64,000 nt of DNA from Pseudomonas pseudonitroreducens (GTDB taxonomy: Bacteria; Pseudomonadota; Gammaproteobacteria; Pseudomonadales; Pseudomonadaceae). The position numbers and the translations under genes are program-made. The first letter of the stretch is position 1. Each line of letters opens with the position of its first letter. The notes below the pieces were generated by a model. The model was not told where the DNA came from, did no database searches, and saw nothing but the letters and a program-made list of their open reading frames with translations. Of this stretch, positions 26,502-37,885 are shown piece by piece. The stretch covers positions 310,001-374,000 of the forward strand of contig NZ_BQHJ01000004.1 of the NCBI RefSeq assembly GCF_021603645.1, in the 5' to 3' direction.

Positions 26502-27518
26502 ATGGGCGTAGAGAAGGGCACCATCTCCATCCGCCTGGTCGGCGAAGCGCTGGCCGAGTTTCGTCGCGCCGGTCGCGACGACGGGCCGCTATTGGCCGCC
26601 GCCGGCATCGCCCCGGAGCTGTTCGGCAAGCCTTATGCGCGGGTTTCCAGCCAGGCCTATGCGCGGCTCTGGCTGCGCCTGGCGAAGGAGATGGACGACG
26701 AATTCTTCGGCATGAATACCCGGCGCATGAAGTCCGGCAGCTTCAACTTCATGGCCGCTGCGGCGATCCGCGAGCCGACCCTGGAAGCGGCGATGAACGC
26801 TGCGCTGCGCTTCATGGGCCTGGTGTTCGACGACTTCACCCCGCGCCTCGTGCGCCAGGACGGCCTCGCCGCCATCGTCCTCGACGAGCCGGAGGGCCCG
26901 GCGCCGCGCGCGTTCTGCTACTTCACCCTGTGGCTGATGCTGCACGGCCTGGCCTGCTGGCTGGTGGGGCGGCGCATTCCGGTCCTGGCCATCGAACTGC
27001 GCTGCCCGCAGCCGGACTACATCGCCGACTACCGGGTGATGTTCAGCGAGAACCTCAACTTCGCCCGCCGCCAGTCGCGGCTGCTGTTCAATGCCGAAGC
27101 CCTGGAGCTGCCGGTGCGCCGCGACGAGCGCGAGCTGCGGCGTTTCCTCGGTGGTGCGCCAGCCAACATCCTGGTGCGCTACCGCGACCCGCAGAGTCTC
27201 GCCGCGCGCACCAAGGCCTATCTGCGCAGCCTGAAGTTCGAGCGCTGGCCGGACCTCGACGCACTCGCCAGCCACTTCTACATGGCGCCCTCGACCCTGC
27301 GCCGCAAGCTGGCCGCCGAAGGGCAGTCCTACCAGGCACTCAAGGACCAGCTGCGCCGCGACCTCGCGATTGCGCGACTGGACAGTGATGACGGCAACTT
27401 CGCCGACCTCGCCGAGGAGCTGGGATTCGCCGACACCAGCGCCTTCTACAAGGCCTTCCGCAAATGGACCGGATCGACGCCGGGGCAATACCGCGCACTG
27501 ATCCGCCAGGAGCCCTGA
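26502..27518 (+). CDS. OruR/ArgR-type AraC-family regulator
   Basis: A 338-residue regulator. The N-terminal about 200 residues match the AraC ligand-binding domain found in OruR-like proteins (start GTISIRLVGEALAEFRRAG). The C-terminal HTH pair includes LASHFYMAPSTLRRKLAAEG and FADLAEELGFADTSAFYKAF, followed by KWTGSTPGQYR. It sits immediately after the acyl-CoA ligase and ahead of the acyl-CoA catabolic genes, so it likely activates that set on sensing the acid or its CoA ester; this is inferred from position. Confidence 0.85.
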   Translation: MGVEKGTISIRLVGEALAEFRRAGRDDGPLLAAAGIAPELFGKPYARVSSQAYARLWLRLAKEMDDEFFGMNTRRMKSGSFNFMAAAAIREPTLEAAMNAALRFMGLVFDDFTPRLVRQDGLAAIVLDEPEGPAPRAFCYFTLWLMLHGLACWLVGRRIPVLAIELRCPQPDYIADYRVMFSENLNFARRQSRLLFNAEALELPVRRDERELRRFLGGAPANILVRYRDPQSLAARTKAYLRSLKFERWPDLDALASHFYMAPSTLRRKLAAEGQSYQALKDQLRRDLAIARLDSDDGNFADLAEELGFADTSAFYKAFRKWTGSTPGQYRALIRQEP

Positions 27519-27534
27519 AATTTAAGGGTGCGGC

Positions 27535-27561
27535 TCAAGTAGCCGCCTTTAAAGCCGATAG
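27535..27561 (+). promoter_or_regulatory. FliA (sigma-28) promoter of the chemoreceptor gene
   Basis: TCAAG at 27535-27539, a 14-base spacer, then GCCGATAG at 27554-27561. This fits the flagellar sigma-28 consensus in sequence and spacing and lies just upstream of a chemoreceptor gene. Confidence 0.8.
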
Positions 27562-27599
27562 ATCGTTACAGAATCGCTCTCGCTCAAGGACGCCACTCC

Positions 27600-29747
27600 A
27601 TGCCCCTGTCCCGCCTTTCGATCCAGTGGAAGATCACGCTGCTGACCGGCCTGTGCCTGCTCTGCATCGTCTGCCTGCTGGTCGGCCTCTCGCTGTTCCG
27701 GATGAACCATGACGCCGAGCTGATCAAGGCGGCCAACGCGGACATGCTCAAGGACGCCGCCAAGTCGCGGATGCAGGCGCGCAGCGAGCAGCAGGCGGAG
27801 ATCATCCAGCGCTTCTTCACCGACGTGTACCACTTCGGCAACCAGTTCTCCCGCCAGGTCAGCCAGCTGCGCGAGCAGTCGACCAAGCACGGCGCGGATG
27901 CCGCCGGCGTGCGCAAGGACCTCAATCAGCTGGTACGCGACGGCCTGAAGAGCAATCCGAATCTGCTCAGCCTCTACGTGGTCTTCGAGCCCGATGCGCT
28001 TGATGGCCAGGACGCCGCCTTCCATGACCAGGCCGACGCCGGCAGCAACGAGAAGGGCCGCTTCGGCGCCTACTGGGCGCAGAAGGCCTCCGGCGAGATG
28101 ACCGGCCTGGCGGTGACCGAGGACATGATCGCCGACACCACGGCCATGCTCGACGGCAGCCCCTTCAACACCTGGCAGCTGTGCCCGCTGCAGACTCGCA
28201 AGGCCTGCGTGCTCAACCCGTATTTCGACAGCGCCTCGGGCAGCAAGGTGCTGATGACCACCGTCACCTTCCCGCTGATGGACCAGGGCAAGGTCATCGC
28301 CGTGATCGGTATCGACATCAGCCTCAGCCGCCTGCAACAGCTGGCCGTCGATGGCGACCGCCAGCTCTACGACGGCGCCGGCAGTGTCAGCATCGTCAGC
28401 CCGGCCGGCCTGCTCGCCGGCTACAGCAGCGACGAAGCGCTGCTCGGCCAGCCGCTGGAAAAAGCCATTCCCGGCCAGGCTGCCGAACTGCTGTCGCTGC
28501 AGGCCAGCGGTCGCCCGCAGGTGCTGGAGAAGGATGGTCAACTGCGCGTGGTCGAGCCGCTGCTGCCGATCCCGGACGCCAGCAAACCATGGGCCGTGGT
28601 GCTCGACGTGCCGCAAGACGTGCTCCTGGCCCCCGCGCTGCAACTGCAGAAGCAGCTGGATGAACGCAACTCCAGCGGTGCGCTGTGGCAAACCATCTTC
28701 GGCCTGATCGCCGCCATCGTCGGCCTGCTGCTGGTGTGGCTCACCGCGCGCGGCGTGACCCGGCCGATCCTCGGCGTGGCCGCCATGCTGCGCAACATCG
28801 CCAGCGGCGAAGGTGACCTGACCAAGCGCCTGGACTACGCCGGCAAGGACGAGCTGGGCGAGCTGGCCGGCTGGTTCAACCGCTTCCTCGACAAGCTGCA
28901 GCCGATCATCCGCGACGTGAAATCCTCGGTGCACGACGCCCGCGCCACCGCCGACCAATCCTCGGAAATCGCCAGCCAGACCAGTGCCGGCATGCAGCAG
29001 CAGTTCCGCGAAGTCGACCAGGTCGCCACCGCCTCGCAGGAGATGAGCGCCACCGCCCACGACGTCGCCAACAGCGCCGCCATGGCCGCCGATGCCGCGC
29101 GCGGCGCCGACGGTGCGACCCGCGACGGTCTCAACGTGATCGACAACACCACCCGCCTGATCGACGAACTGGCCAGCGACATGAGCAGTGCCATGAGCCA
29201 GGTGGAAGGTTTGGCGGCGAGCAGCGAGCAGATCGGCTCGGTGCTGGAAGTGATCCGCGGCATCGCCGAGCAGACCAACCTGCTGGCGCTCAACGCCGCC
29301 ATCGAAGCGGCCCGCGCCGGTGAGGCCGGCCGCGGCTTCGCGGTGGTCGCCGACGAGGTGCGCAACCTCGCCCGGCGCACCCAGGATTCGGTGGAGGAAA
29401 TCCGCCAGGTCATCGAAGGCCTGCAGAACGGCACCCGCGACGTGGTCGGCGCGATGAGCAACAGCCACCGCCAGGCCCAGGACAGCGTGAGCCAGGTCGA
29501 GCAGGCCGTCGCCGCACTGAAGCGCATCGGCGATGCGGTCAGCGTGATCACCGACATGAACCTGCAGATCGCCAGCGCCGCCGAGGAACAGAGCGCGGTG
29601 GCCGAGGAGATCAACCGCAACGTGGCGGGCATCCGCGACGTCACCGAGTCGCTGTCGAGCCAGGCGCAGGAATCGGCGCAGGTCAGCCAGTCGCTGAACA
29701 AGCTGGCGAACCATCAGCAGGGGTTGATGGATCAGTTCCGCGTGTGA
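27600..29747 (+). CDS. tlpQ: TlpQ-like dCache methyl-accepting chemoreceptor
   Basis: A 715-residue transmembrane chemoreceptor. TM1 is at residues 11-33, a large periplasmic double-Cache domain at about 34-360 ([21 protein letters not shown]), TM2 at about 365-384, then HAMP ([20 protein letters not shown]) and the signalling hairpin with tip [19 protein letters not shown]. Length and many stretches match P. aeruginosa TlpQ as I remember it, a receptor for histamine and polyamines. That would direct cells to biogenic amines, the substrates of the qhp enzyme nearby. No CheR-binding pentapeptide is seen at the C-terminus. A FliA promoter precedes it. Confidence 0.8.
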   Translation: MPLSRLSIQWKITLLTGLCLLCIVCLLVGLSLFRMNHDAELIKAANADMLKDAAKSRMQARSEQQAEIIQRFFTDVYHFGNQFSRQVSQLREQSTKHGADAAGVRKDLNQLVRDGLKSNPNLLSLYVVFEPDALDGQDAAFHDQADAGSNEKGRFGAYWAQKASGEMTGLAVTEDMIADTTAMLDGSPFNTWQLCPLQTRKACVLNPYFDSASGSKVLMTTVTFPLMDQGKVIAVIGIDISLSRLQQLAVDGDRQLYDGAGSVSIVSPAGLLAGYSSDEALLGQPLEKAIPGQAAELLSLQASGRPQVLEKDGQLRVVEPLLPIPDASKPWAVVLDVPQDVLLAPALQLQKQLDERNSSGALWQTIFGLIAAIVGLLLVWLTARGVTRPILGVAAMLRNIASGEGDLTKRLDYAGKDELGELAGWFNRFLDKLQPIIRDVKSSVHDARATADQSSEIASQTSAGMQQQFREVDQVATASQEMSATAHDVANSAAMAADAARGADGATRDGLNVIDNTTRLIDELASDMSSAMSQVEGLAASSEQIGSVLEVIRGIAEQTNLLALNAAIEAARAGEAGRGFAVVADEVRNLARRTQDSVEEIRQVIEGLQNGTRDVVGAMSNSHRQAQDSVSQVEQAVAALKRIGDAVSVITDMNLQIASAAEEQSAVAEEINRNVAGIRDVTESLSSQAQESAQVSQSLNKLANHQQGLMDQFRV

Positions 29748-29908
29748 GCCTGACCTCCGTAGCTCGGATTTTCCCCTCACCCCAGCCCTGGCTGCGCGCC
29801 CCGCACCTGGGGGGGCGAGGGAGCAGCCCGTAGCGGCCGGTGAGGGCGATGCTCTTGCTGCGCCATCGCCAACCGGCTGACGCCGTTCTCTCGTTGCACG
29901 CCGAACGG

Positions 29909-29945
29909 TCCCCTCTCCCTCTGGGAGAGGGTTAGGGTGAGGGCT
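29909..29945. repeat. CCCTCTCCC/GGGAGAGGG dispersed repeat
   Basis: CCCCTCTCCCTCTGGGAGAG followed by GGTTAGGGTGAGGGC. A common dispersed hairpin; related to the palindromes at 9734-9863. The gap 29748-30264 is otherwise REP elements with no gene. Confidence 0.65.
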
Positions 29946-30017
29946 GATCCGAGTTCGGAAACTTCCCGCCGTAGTGAACGTCCTCCGCGGTCAGCCGATG
30001 AGTTCGGCGCCACGGCG

Positions 30018-30129
30018 GGTTCGCGAGCAAGCTCGCTCCTACAGTCTGGCGCTGGTGTTTGCCTGTAGGAGCGAGCTTGCTCGCGAACCGCATGACTCGG
30101 TGCTGATCGCGGACGGAGTCCGCTCCCAC
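30018..30129. repeat. Cluster of three REP elements
   Basis: Inverted pair TTCGCGAGCAAGCTCGCTCC (from 30020) and its complement (30063-30090), plus a single ATCGCGGACGGAGTCCGCTC type element (30106-30129). Confidence 0.85.
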
Positions 30130-30264
30130 GCCAACCAATCGTCAGCGCACAGCCCAAGCTGTCCAATCCGCTCATCCAGATTGGCGGCTTTCGACATTGC
30201 CCGTGCCCGCGTGCGGCGGGAACATCAGGGGACTCCAACAAGAACAACCCGGGAGTCCCAAGTG

Positions 30265-31929
30265 ATGCGTTCCCATTCCGCCGCCGCTGGCGAATTCGAT
30301 TACCGCGCCACCGCCGACGCCACCCTGGCCGGCAACCTCGATGCCCTCAATGCCTGCGTCGAATGCTGCGACCGCCACGCCATTCCCGGCCGTGTCGCGC
30401 TGTTCTGGGAGGGCAAGGACGGCGGCAGCGCCTCCTACACCTTCACCCAGCTGAAAGAACTCTCCGCCCGCTTCGCCAGCTTTCTGCACAGCCTCGGCGT
30501 GCGTCCCGGCGATGTGGTGTCCGGCATGCTGCCGCGTACCCCGGAACTGCTGATCACCGTGCTCGGCACCTGGCGCCTGGGCGCGGTCTACCAGCCGCTG
30601 TTCACCGCCTTCGGGCCGAAAGCCATCGAGCATCGCGTGAAGCTGGCCGGCAGCAAGGTGGTGGTGACCGACGGCGCCAACCGCGGCAAGCTCGACGAAG
30701 TACCCGACGCGCCCACACAGGTGACCGTCGGCGGGCCGAAGGGACAGGGCATCCGCCATGGCGACTACAGCTTCTGGGCTGAACTGGAACGGCACTCGCC
30801 GGACTTCGAACCGGTGCTGCGCAGCGGCGAAGACACCTTCCTGCTGATGTTCACCTCCGGCACCACCGGCCTGGCCAAGCCGCTCGCCGTGCCGCTGAAA
30901 GCCATCGTCGCCTTCGTTGGCTACATGCGCGATGCGGTGGGCCTGCGCGAGGAGGATTCGTTCTGGAACCTGGCCGATCCGGGCTGGGCCTATGGCCTCT
31001 ACTACGGCGTCACCGGGCCGCTGGCCATGGGGCACCCGATCACCTTCTACGAAGGCGCGTTCACGGTGGAGAGCACCTGCCGCATCGTGCGCAAGTACGC
31101 CATCACCAACCTGGCCGGCTCGCCCACCGCGTACCGCCTGCTGATCGCTGCCGGCGAGGCGGTGTCCAAACCGCTCAAGGGGCGCCTGCGCGCGGTAAGC
31201 AGCGCCGGCGAGCCGCTGACCCCGGAAGTGATCCGCTGGTTCGCCAGCGAGCTGGGCGTGACCATCCACGACCATTACGGCCAGACCGAGCTGGGCATGG
31301 TGCTGGCCAACCACCACGAGTTGGAACACCCGGTGCACCTGGGCGCTGCCGGCTTCTCCATTCCCGGCCACCGCGTGGTGGTTCTGGACGAGCAGGGCAA
31401 CGAGCTGCCCGCCGGCCAGCCCGGTGTCCTCGCCATGGACCGCAAGCGTTCGCCGATGATGTGGTTCGCCGGCTACCAGGGCATGCAGACCAAATCCTTC
31501 GTCGGCGACTACTACCTGAGCGGCGATACCGTAGAGTTGAACGCTGACGGCAGCATCAGCTTCGTCGGCCGCGCCGATGACCTGATCACCACCTCCGGCT
31601 ACCGCGTCGGCCCGTTCGACGTGGAAAGCGCGCTGATCGAACACCCGGCAGTGATCGAGGCGGCGGTCATCGGCAAGCCGGACCCGGAACGCACCGAACT
31701 GGTAAAGGCCTTCGTGGTGCTCTGCTCGTCCTACCGGCCGGGCGCGGAGCTGGCCGAGGAACTACAACAGTACGTGCGCAAGCGACTGTCGGCGCACAGC
31801 TACCCGCGGGAAGTGGAGTTCGTCGACGAACTGCCCAAGACCCCCAGCGGCAAGATCCAGCGCTTCCTCCTGCGTAACCAGGAGATCGCCAAGCAACGCG
31901 AAGCGGCCGAGAAAGCGGCAGCTCACTAA
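30265..31929 (+). CDS. Acyl-CoA synthetase (AMP-forming, acetyl/propionyl-CoA synthetase-like)
   Basis: A 554-residue adenylate-forming ligase. Motifs: MFTSGTTGLAKPLAV for ATP binding, HDHYGQTELGM for adenine, YYLSGDTVELNADGSISFVGR for the hinge, and TPSGKIQRFLLR with the catalytic Lys. It resembles the short/medium-chain and acetoacetyl-CoA synthetase-like group. The ATG at 30265 has GGGAG nine bases upstream. It begins a tight four-gene unit (gaps of 18, 13 and 10 bases) with SDR, thiolase and acyl-CoA dehydrogenase, so it feeds the acid into a beta-oxidation route. Confidence 0.87.
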   Translation: MRSHSAAAGEFDYRATADATLAGNLDALNACVECCDRHAIPGRVALFWEGKDGGSASYTFTQLKELSARFASFLHSLGVRPGDVVSGMLPRTPELLITVLGTWRLGAVYQPLFTAFGPKAIEHRVKLAGSKVVVTDGANRGKLDEVPDAPTQVTVGGPKGQGIRHGDYSFWAELERHSPDFEPVLRSGEDTFLLMFTSGTTGLAKPLAVPLKAIVAFVGYMRDAVGLREEDSFWNLADPGWAYGLYYGVTGPLAMGHPITFYEGAFTVESTCRIVRKYAITNLAGSPTAYRLLIAAGEAVSKPLKGRLRAVSSAGEPLTPEVIRWFASELGVTIHDHYGQTELGMVLANHHELEHPVHLGAAGFSIPGHRVVVLDEQGNELPAGQPGVLAMDRKRSPMMWFAGYQGMQTKSFVGDYYLSGDTVELNADGSISFVGRADDLITTSGYRVGPFDVESALIEHPAVIEAAVIGKPDPERTELVKAFVVLCSSYRPGAELAEELQQYVRKRLSAHSYPREVEFVDELPKTPSGKIQRFLLRNQEIAKQREAAEKAAAH

Positions 31930-31947
31930 GTACAGCGGAGAGACTTC

Positions 31948-32718
31948 ATGCAGATCCAGAACAAGGTATTCCTGATCACCGGCGGCGGTTCCGGCCTCGG
32001 CGCAGCCACCGCGAAACTGCTGGTGGGCGCCGGCGCCAAGGTGGTGCTGGCCGACATCAACGCCGAAGCCGGCGCGGCCCAGGCCGCCGAACTGGGCGAA
32101 GCCAATGCGCGCTTCATCCGCACCGATGTGTGCAGCGAGGCGGACGGCAAGGCCGCCGTGCAACTTGTCCTCGATGCCTTCGGCGCGCTGCATGGCCTGG
32201 CCAACTGCGCGGGCGTGGCGCCGGCGGAGAAAATTATCGGCCGCAACGGTGTGCACGGGCTGGACAGCTTCACCCGCACCATCAACATCAACCTGATCGG
32301 CACCTTCAACATGCTGCGCCTGGCCGCCGAAGCCATGGCGCAGAACCAGCCGGACTCCGGTGGTGAGCGCGGCATCATCATCAACACCGCCTCGGTCGCC
32401 GCCTTCGACGGGCAGATCGGCCAGGCCGCGTACTCCGCGTCCAAAAGCGCGGTGGTTGGCATGACCCTGCCCATCGCCCGCGAACTGGCGCGCTCGGGCA
32501 TCCGCGTGATGACCATTGCCCCCGGCATCTTCGAGACGCCGATGATGGCTGCCATGCCCCAGGAAGTGCGCGACTCCCTCGGCGCCAGCGTGCCGTTCCC
32601 GCAGCGCCTCGGTCGCCCCGACGAGTACGCCGCGCTGGCCCGGCACATCATCGAGAACAGCATGCTCAACGGCGAAGTGATCCGCCTCGACGGCGCCATC
32701 CGCATGGCCGCGAAGTAA
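31948..32718 (+). CDS. 3-hydroxyacyl-CoA dehydrogenase, type II SDR
   Basis: A 256-residue SDR of the HSD17B10 type. [14 protein letters not shown] binds NAD(H), the Asp in [11 protein letters not shown] indicates NAD preference, [10 protein letters not shown] matches the NNAG position, and [19 protein letters not shown] has the Tyr-Lys pair. This subgroup oxidises short or 2-methyl branched 3-hydroxyacyl-CoA, as in isoleucine breakdown. Position between acyl-CoA ligase and thiolase fits this step. Confidence 0.88.
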   Translation: MQIQNKVFLITGGGSGLGAATAKLLVGAGAKVVLADINAEAGAAQAAELGEANARFIRTDVCSEADGKAAVQLVLDAFGALHGLANCAGVAPAEKIIGRNGVHGLDSFTRTININLIGTFNMLRLAAEAMAQNQPDSGGERGIIINTASVAAFDGQIGQAAYSASKSAVVGMTLPIARELARSGIRVMTIAPGIFETPMMAAMPQEVRDSLGASVPFPQRLGRPDEYAALARHIIENSMLNGEVIRLDGAIRMAAK

Positions 32719-32731
32719 CAGGAGACAGCTC

Positions 32732-33916
32732 ATGAACGATCCCATCGTCATTGTCAGCGCCACCCGTACGCCCATGGGCGGCTTCCTCGGCGACTTCAAG
32801 GACGTCAACGCCGCTACTCTCGGCGCCGCCGCTATTCGCGCCGCCGTCGAACGCGCCCGCCTGGGCGCCGAAGAGGTGGACGAAGCGGTGCTCGGCTGCG
32901 TGCTCTCCGCCGGGCAGGGCCAGGCGCCGGCGCGCCAGGCAGTGCTGGGCGCGGGCCTCGCGCGCGGCACGCCGTGCTCCACGGTGAACAAGATGTGCGG
33001 CTCGGGCATGAAGGCGGCGATGATGGCCCACGACGCCATCCTCGCCGGCAGCGCCCGCGTGGCCTTGGCCGGCGGCATGGAGAGCATGTCCAACGCGCCG
33101 TACCTGCTGGAGCGCGCCCGCAGCGGCTACCGCATGGGCCACGGCAAGGTGCTTGACCACATGTTCCTCGACGGCCTCGAAGACGCCTACGACAAGGGCC
33201 GCCTGATGGGCACCTTCGCCGAGGACTGCGCCGAGAAGTACGGCTTCACCCGCCAGCAGCAGGATGACTACGCCATCGCCTCGCTGACCCGTGCGCAGAA
33301 GGCCATGAGCGAAGGCCGCTTCGCCGAGGAAATCGTCGCGCTGAGCGTCAAGGCCGGCAAGGAAACCCGCGAAATCAGCCAGGACGAACAGCCGCCCAAG
33401 GCGCGCCCGGACAAGATTCCGACCCTGAAACCGGCGTTCCGCGACGGCGGTACCGTGACGGCGGCGAATGCCAGCTCCATCTCCGACGGCGCCGCTGCTC
33501 TGGTGCTTATGCGCCTGTCCGAAGCCGAGAGGCGCGGCCTCACGCCGCTGGCCGCGATCCGTGGCCACTCGTCCTTCGCCGATGCACCGAACCTGTTCCC
33601 GACTGCACCGGTAGGCGCAGTGAACCGTCTGCTGCAACGCACCGGCTGGGCCATCGGCGACGTCGACCTGTTCGAGGTCAACGAGGCCTTCGCGGTGGTC
33701 GCCATGGCCGCCATGCGTGACCTGGATATTCCCCACGACAAGCTCAACGTCCACGGCGGCGCCTGCGCCCTCGGCCACCCGATTGGTGCGTCCGGTGCGC
33801 GGGTGATCGTGACCCTGCTGTCGGCGCTCAAGCAGTACGACCTCAAGCGCGGCATCGCCTCGGTGTGCATCGGCGGCGGCGAAGCCACGGCCATCGCGGT
33901 CGAGCGCCTGGCGTAA
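32732..33916 (+). CDS. Acetyl-CoA C-acyltransferase (thiolase II)
   Basis: A 394-residue thiolase. The nucleophile is in [37 protein letters not shown] (catalytic His) and CIGGGEATA (second Cys) complete the site. It should split 3-oxoacyl-CoA, yielding acetyl-CoA plus a shortened acyl-CoA, at the end of the pathway encoded by this operon. It has good spacing from the SDR gene, with AGGAGA before its ATG. Confidence 0.9.
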   Translation: MNDPIVIVSATRTPMGGFLGDFKDVNAATLGAAAIRAAVERARLGAEEVDEAVLGCVLSAGQGQAPARQAVLGAGLARGTPCSTVNKMCGSGMKAAMMAHDAILAGSARVALAGGMESMSNAPYLLERARSGYRMGHGKVLDHMFLDGLEDAYDKGRLMGTFAEDCAEKYGFTRQQQDDYAIASLTRAQKAMSEGRFAEEIVALSVKAGKETREISQDEQPPKARPDKIPTLKPAFRDGGTVTAANASSISDGAAALVLMRLSEAERRGLTPLAAIRGHSSFADAPNLFPTAPVGAVNRLLQRTGWAIGDVDLFEVNEAFAVVAMAAMRDLDIPHDKLNVHGGACALGHPIGASGARVIVTLLSALKQYDLKRGIASVCIGGGEATAIAVERLA

Positions 33917-33926
33917 GGAGCCAACC

Positions 33927-35054
33927 ATGATTCCCAGCGAAGAAGATCTCCAGATCCGCGACGTTGCCCGCCAGTTTGCCCAGGAACGGCTGAAACCCTT
34001 CGCCGCCGACTGGGACCGCGAACACCGCTTCCCCGCCGAAGCCATCAAGGAAATGGCCGACCTCGGCTTCCTCGGCATGCTGGTGGCGGAGCAGTGGGGC
34101 GGTGCGCAGACCGGCCACCTGGCCTACGCCATGGCCCTGGAAGAGATCGCCGCCGGCGACGGCGCCTGCTCGACCATCATGAGCGTGCACAACTCGGTGG
34201 GCTGCATGCCCATCGCCAAGTTCGGCAACGACGAGCAGAAGCGCCAGTTCCTCGTACCCCTGGCCCGTGGCGAAATGATCGGCGCCTTTGCCCTGACCGA
34301 ACCGCAGGCCGGCTCCGACGCCAGCTTCCTGAAGACCCGCGCGCGCCGTGATGGCGATCATTACGTGCTGAACGGCAGCAAGCAGTTCATCACCTCCGGC
34401 AGCCATGCCGGCGTGGTGATCGTTTTCGCGGTGACCGATGCGGCGGCCGGCAAGAAGGGCATCAGCGCTTTCATCGTGCCGACCGATACGCCCGGCTACC
34501 GCGTGGTGCGCGTCGAGGACAAGCTCGGCCAGCATGCTTCCGACACCTGCCAGATTGCCTTCGATGACGTGCGCATTCCCGCCAGCTACCGGTTGGGCGA
34601 GGAAGGGCAGGGTTACGCCATCGCCCTGGCGAACCTGGAAGGCGGGCGCATCGGCATCGCTTCGCAGGCGGTCGGCATGGCTCGTGCGGCGTTCGAGTAC
34701 GCCCGCGACTATGCCCACGAGCGCGAGACCTTCGGCAAGCCGATCATCCAGCACCAGGCCGTGGCTTTCCGCCTGAGCGACATGGCCACCGAGATCGCCG
34801 TGGCGCGACAGATGGTGCATCACGCCGCCAGCCTGCGCGAAGCTGGCCTGCCGTGCCTGACCGAGGCCTCGATGGCCAAGCTGTTCGCCTCGGAAATGGC
34901 CGAGCGCGTGTGCTCCGCGGCAATCCAGACCCTCGGCGGTTACGGCTATCTGCAGGACTACCCGGTGGAACGCATCTACCGCGACGTGCGCGTGTGCCAG
35001 ATCTACGAAGGCACCAGCGACGTGCAGCGACTGGTGATCGCACGGAGTCTGTAA
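33927..35054 (+). CDS. Acyl-CoA dehydrogenase (short/branched-chain type)
   Basis: A 375-residue FAD flavoenzyme that introduces the 2,3 double bond into acyl-CoA. Typical stretches are [15 protein letters not shown] (FAD and substrate binding), [21 protein letters not shown], and the C-terminal [20 protein letters not shown], followed by the catalytic-base region [18 protein letters not shown]. Last gene of the four-gene unit. The operon has no enoyl-CoA hydratase, which must come from elsewhere. Confidence 0.9.
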   Translation: MIPSEEDLQIRDVARQFAQERLKPFAADWDREHRFPAEAIKEMADLGFLGMLVAEQWGGAQTGHLAYAMALEEIAAGDGACSTIMSVHNSVGCMPIAKFGNDEQKRQFLVPLARGEMIGAFALTEPQAGSDASFLKTRARRDGDHYVLNGSKQFITSGSHAGVVIVFAVTDAAAGKKGISAFIVPTDTPGYRVVRVEDKLGQHASDTCQIAFDDVRIPASYRLGEEGQGYAIALANLEGGRIGIASQAVGMARAAFEYARDYAHERETFGKPIIQHQAVAFRLSDMATEIAVARQMVHHAASLREAGLPCLTEASMAKLFASEMAERVCSAAIQTLGGYGYLQDYPVERIYRDVRVCQIYEGTSDVQRLVIARSL

Positions 35055-35147
35055 GGGTTCGCCGGCAGCCCCCGGCCTGTTCGTTGGACAGGCACTTCGG
35101 CAGGGCGGGGTCTGCAGGTGGCTTGTCAGGCGGAACGGATTGCTTTT

Positions 35148-35217
35148 CGTAGGGGCGAGCTTGCTCGCGAACCGCCCAACCGACGAGCAATGTTCGCGAG
35201 CAAGCTCGCTCCTACAG
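35148..35217. repeat. Inverted REP pair
   Basis: GTAGGGGCGAGCTTGCTCGC at 35149 (one base off the usual GTAGGAGCG) and an inverted copy at 35192-35217. A further dispersed motif, GGATGGCGTGGAGCGAAGCG, lies at about 35291-35310. Confidence 0.8.
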
Positions 35218-35339
35218 GTGGGGCGGCCGCTGGATTCAACTGGCCGGGCTCGGCATGCCCCGCCAGCGCACCGTCTTCAGGTGCTACGTAGGATGGCGTG
35301 GAGCGAAGCGATACCCATCAATGGGCATCGCCTGAAGCA

Positions 35340-36272
35340 TCAGGCCCGCTCCGCCGCCTCGCGCGCCTCGCGCGCCGTCACCTGCTGGCAGAGCTCGATG
35401 ATCTGCTCGCGCATCCAGCGGTTGGCCGGGTCCTGGTCGGTGCTTTCGTGCCAGTACAGGTGGGTTTCCAGCTTGGGCACGTCGTTCACCGGCAGGTCGA
35501 CGAAGTGCAGGCCATGGTGGCGGGCAAAGCGCTCGGGCACGGTGACCACCATGTCGGTCTGCTGCACCACGGTGGACGCCATCAGGTAGTGCTGCGAACG
35601 CAGGGCGATCTTGCGTTGCAGGCCCATCTTGCCCAGCGACAGGTCGACGTAGCCGAGGCCGCTGCGGCGACTGGAAATCTGGATGTGCGCCACCGACAGG
35701 TATTCCTCCAGCGTCACCTTGTCCTTGGCCAGCGCGTGGCCCTGGCGCATGGCGCAGACATAGCGGTCTTCCATCAGCTTGACGTGGCGCACCTGCGGGT
35801 CGGTGTTCAACGGTGCATCGACGGCGAAGTCCAGGCGGCCGGCGGCCAGCTCCTTGGTGGTCTCGCGGCGCTTGGAGAGGAAGCTCTCGATGTGCACGTT
35901 CGGCGCCTGGCGGCGCAGGCGCTGGAACAGCGGCGGCAGGACGATGGCCTCGGTGAGGTCGGTCATGCTGATGCGATAGGTCTTGTTCGCCTGGGTCGGG
36001 GTGAAGGTGCGGCTTTCCTGTACCGATACGCGCAGCAACTGCAACGCATTGCGCACCGGTCCGATGATGTTCTGCGCCATCGGCGTCGGCACCATGCCCT
36101 GGGCGGTGCGCACGAACAGCGGGTCGTTGAAGGTTTCGCGCAGGCGGGCGAGGGCGTTGGAGACGGCGGGCTGGGTAATGCCGACGATCTGTCCGGCGCG
36201 GGTCAGGTTGGCTTCGGTGTAGATCGCGTCGAAGACGATGAACAGGTTCAGATCGACCTTGCTGAGGTTCAT
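35340..36272 (-). CDS. LysR-family transcriptional regulator
   Basis: A 310-residue regulator of the NodD/LinR-like branch. The N-terminal HTH is in LNLFIVFDAIYTEANLTRAG, then GITQPAVSNALARLRETF. The effector domain follows, with the branch-typical SGLGYVDLSLGKMG stretch. The ATG at 36272 is chosen because family similarity begins there (MNLSKVDLN). It is divergent from the acyl-CoA dehydrogenase at 36.4 kb, with an operator-like repeat between them, so that gene is its likely target. Confidence 0.88.
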   Translation of the reverse strand: MNLSKVDLNLFIVFDAIYTEANLTRAGQIVGITQPAVSNALARLRETFNDPLFVRTAQGMVPTPMAQNIIGPVRNALQLLRVSVQESRTFTPTQANKTYRISMTDLTEAIVLPPLFQRLRRQAPNVHIESFLSKRRETTKELAAGRLDFAVDAPLNTDPQVRHVKLMEDRYVCAMRQGHALAKDKVTLEEYLSVAHIQISSRRSGLGYVDLSLGKMGLQRKIALRSQHYLMASTVVQQTDMVVTVPERFARHHGLHFVDLPVNDVPKLETHLYWHESTDQDPANRWMREQIIELCQQVTAREAREAAERA

Positions 36273-36341
36273 TACCGGGGCTCCGCTTGTCATTGTTTTG
36301 GCCCGATCATACCCGAACCGGCGCCCAGGTCCATATGGGTT

Positions 36342-36353
36342 ATGAATGTTCAT
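36342..36353. promoter_or_regulatory. Possible LysR box
   Basis: ATGAATGTTCAT, short dyad symmetry in the 166-base divergent region between the LysR and acyl-CoA dehydrogenase genes. Confidence 0.4.
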
Positions 36354-36438
36354 CGATTCGGATAATAGGCTGGGTAAATCCTTCCCGCTGTTCTAGCATC
36401 ACTCCACACAAACAACCGCCGCCAGAAGGTTAGCCCCC

Positions 36439-37668
<1,230 letters not shown>

Positions 37669-37684
37669 TCGTTAGCCCCAATGC

Positions 37685-37711
37685 AAAGGCCCGCTGATGC
37701 GGGCCTTTTTC
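37685..37711 (+). terminator. Terminator of the acyl-CoA dehydrogenase gene
   Basis: AAGGCCCGC-TGAT-GCGGGCC followed by TTTTTC, 16 bases after the stop. Confidence 0.88.
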
Positions 37712-37733
37712 ATTCCGGGAGCATGGTGCTTTT

Positions 37734-37817
37734 TGTAGGAGCGGACTCCGTCCGCGATGGGTTTCCGGCAGCTACGAGCCGGCCTGATGCACATCGCGGA
37801 CGGAGTCCGCTCCTACA
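37734..37817. repeat. Inverted REP pair (GCGGACTCCGTCCGC type)
   Basis: GTAGGAGCGGACTCCGTCCG near 37736 and its inverted copy at 37792-37817, between the terminators of two convergent transcription units. Confidence 0.85.
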
Positions 37818-37855
37818 CTCGCTTTCAAGCGCTGATAGTGCTCGACTCACAATGA

Positions 37856-37884
37856 ACAAGGCCAGCTTGCGCTGGCCCTGTTCA
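37856..37884 (-). terminator. Terminator of the terC unit
   Basis: GAACA(A)GGCCAGC-TTGC-GCTGGCC(C)TGTTC directly abuts the stop of the 66-residue gene on the minus strand. It has only a modest T-run on that strand. Confidence 0.6.
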
Positions 37885-37885
37885 T

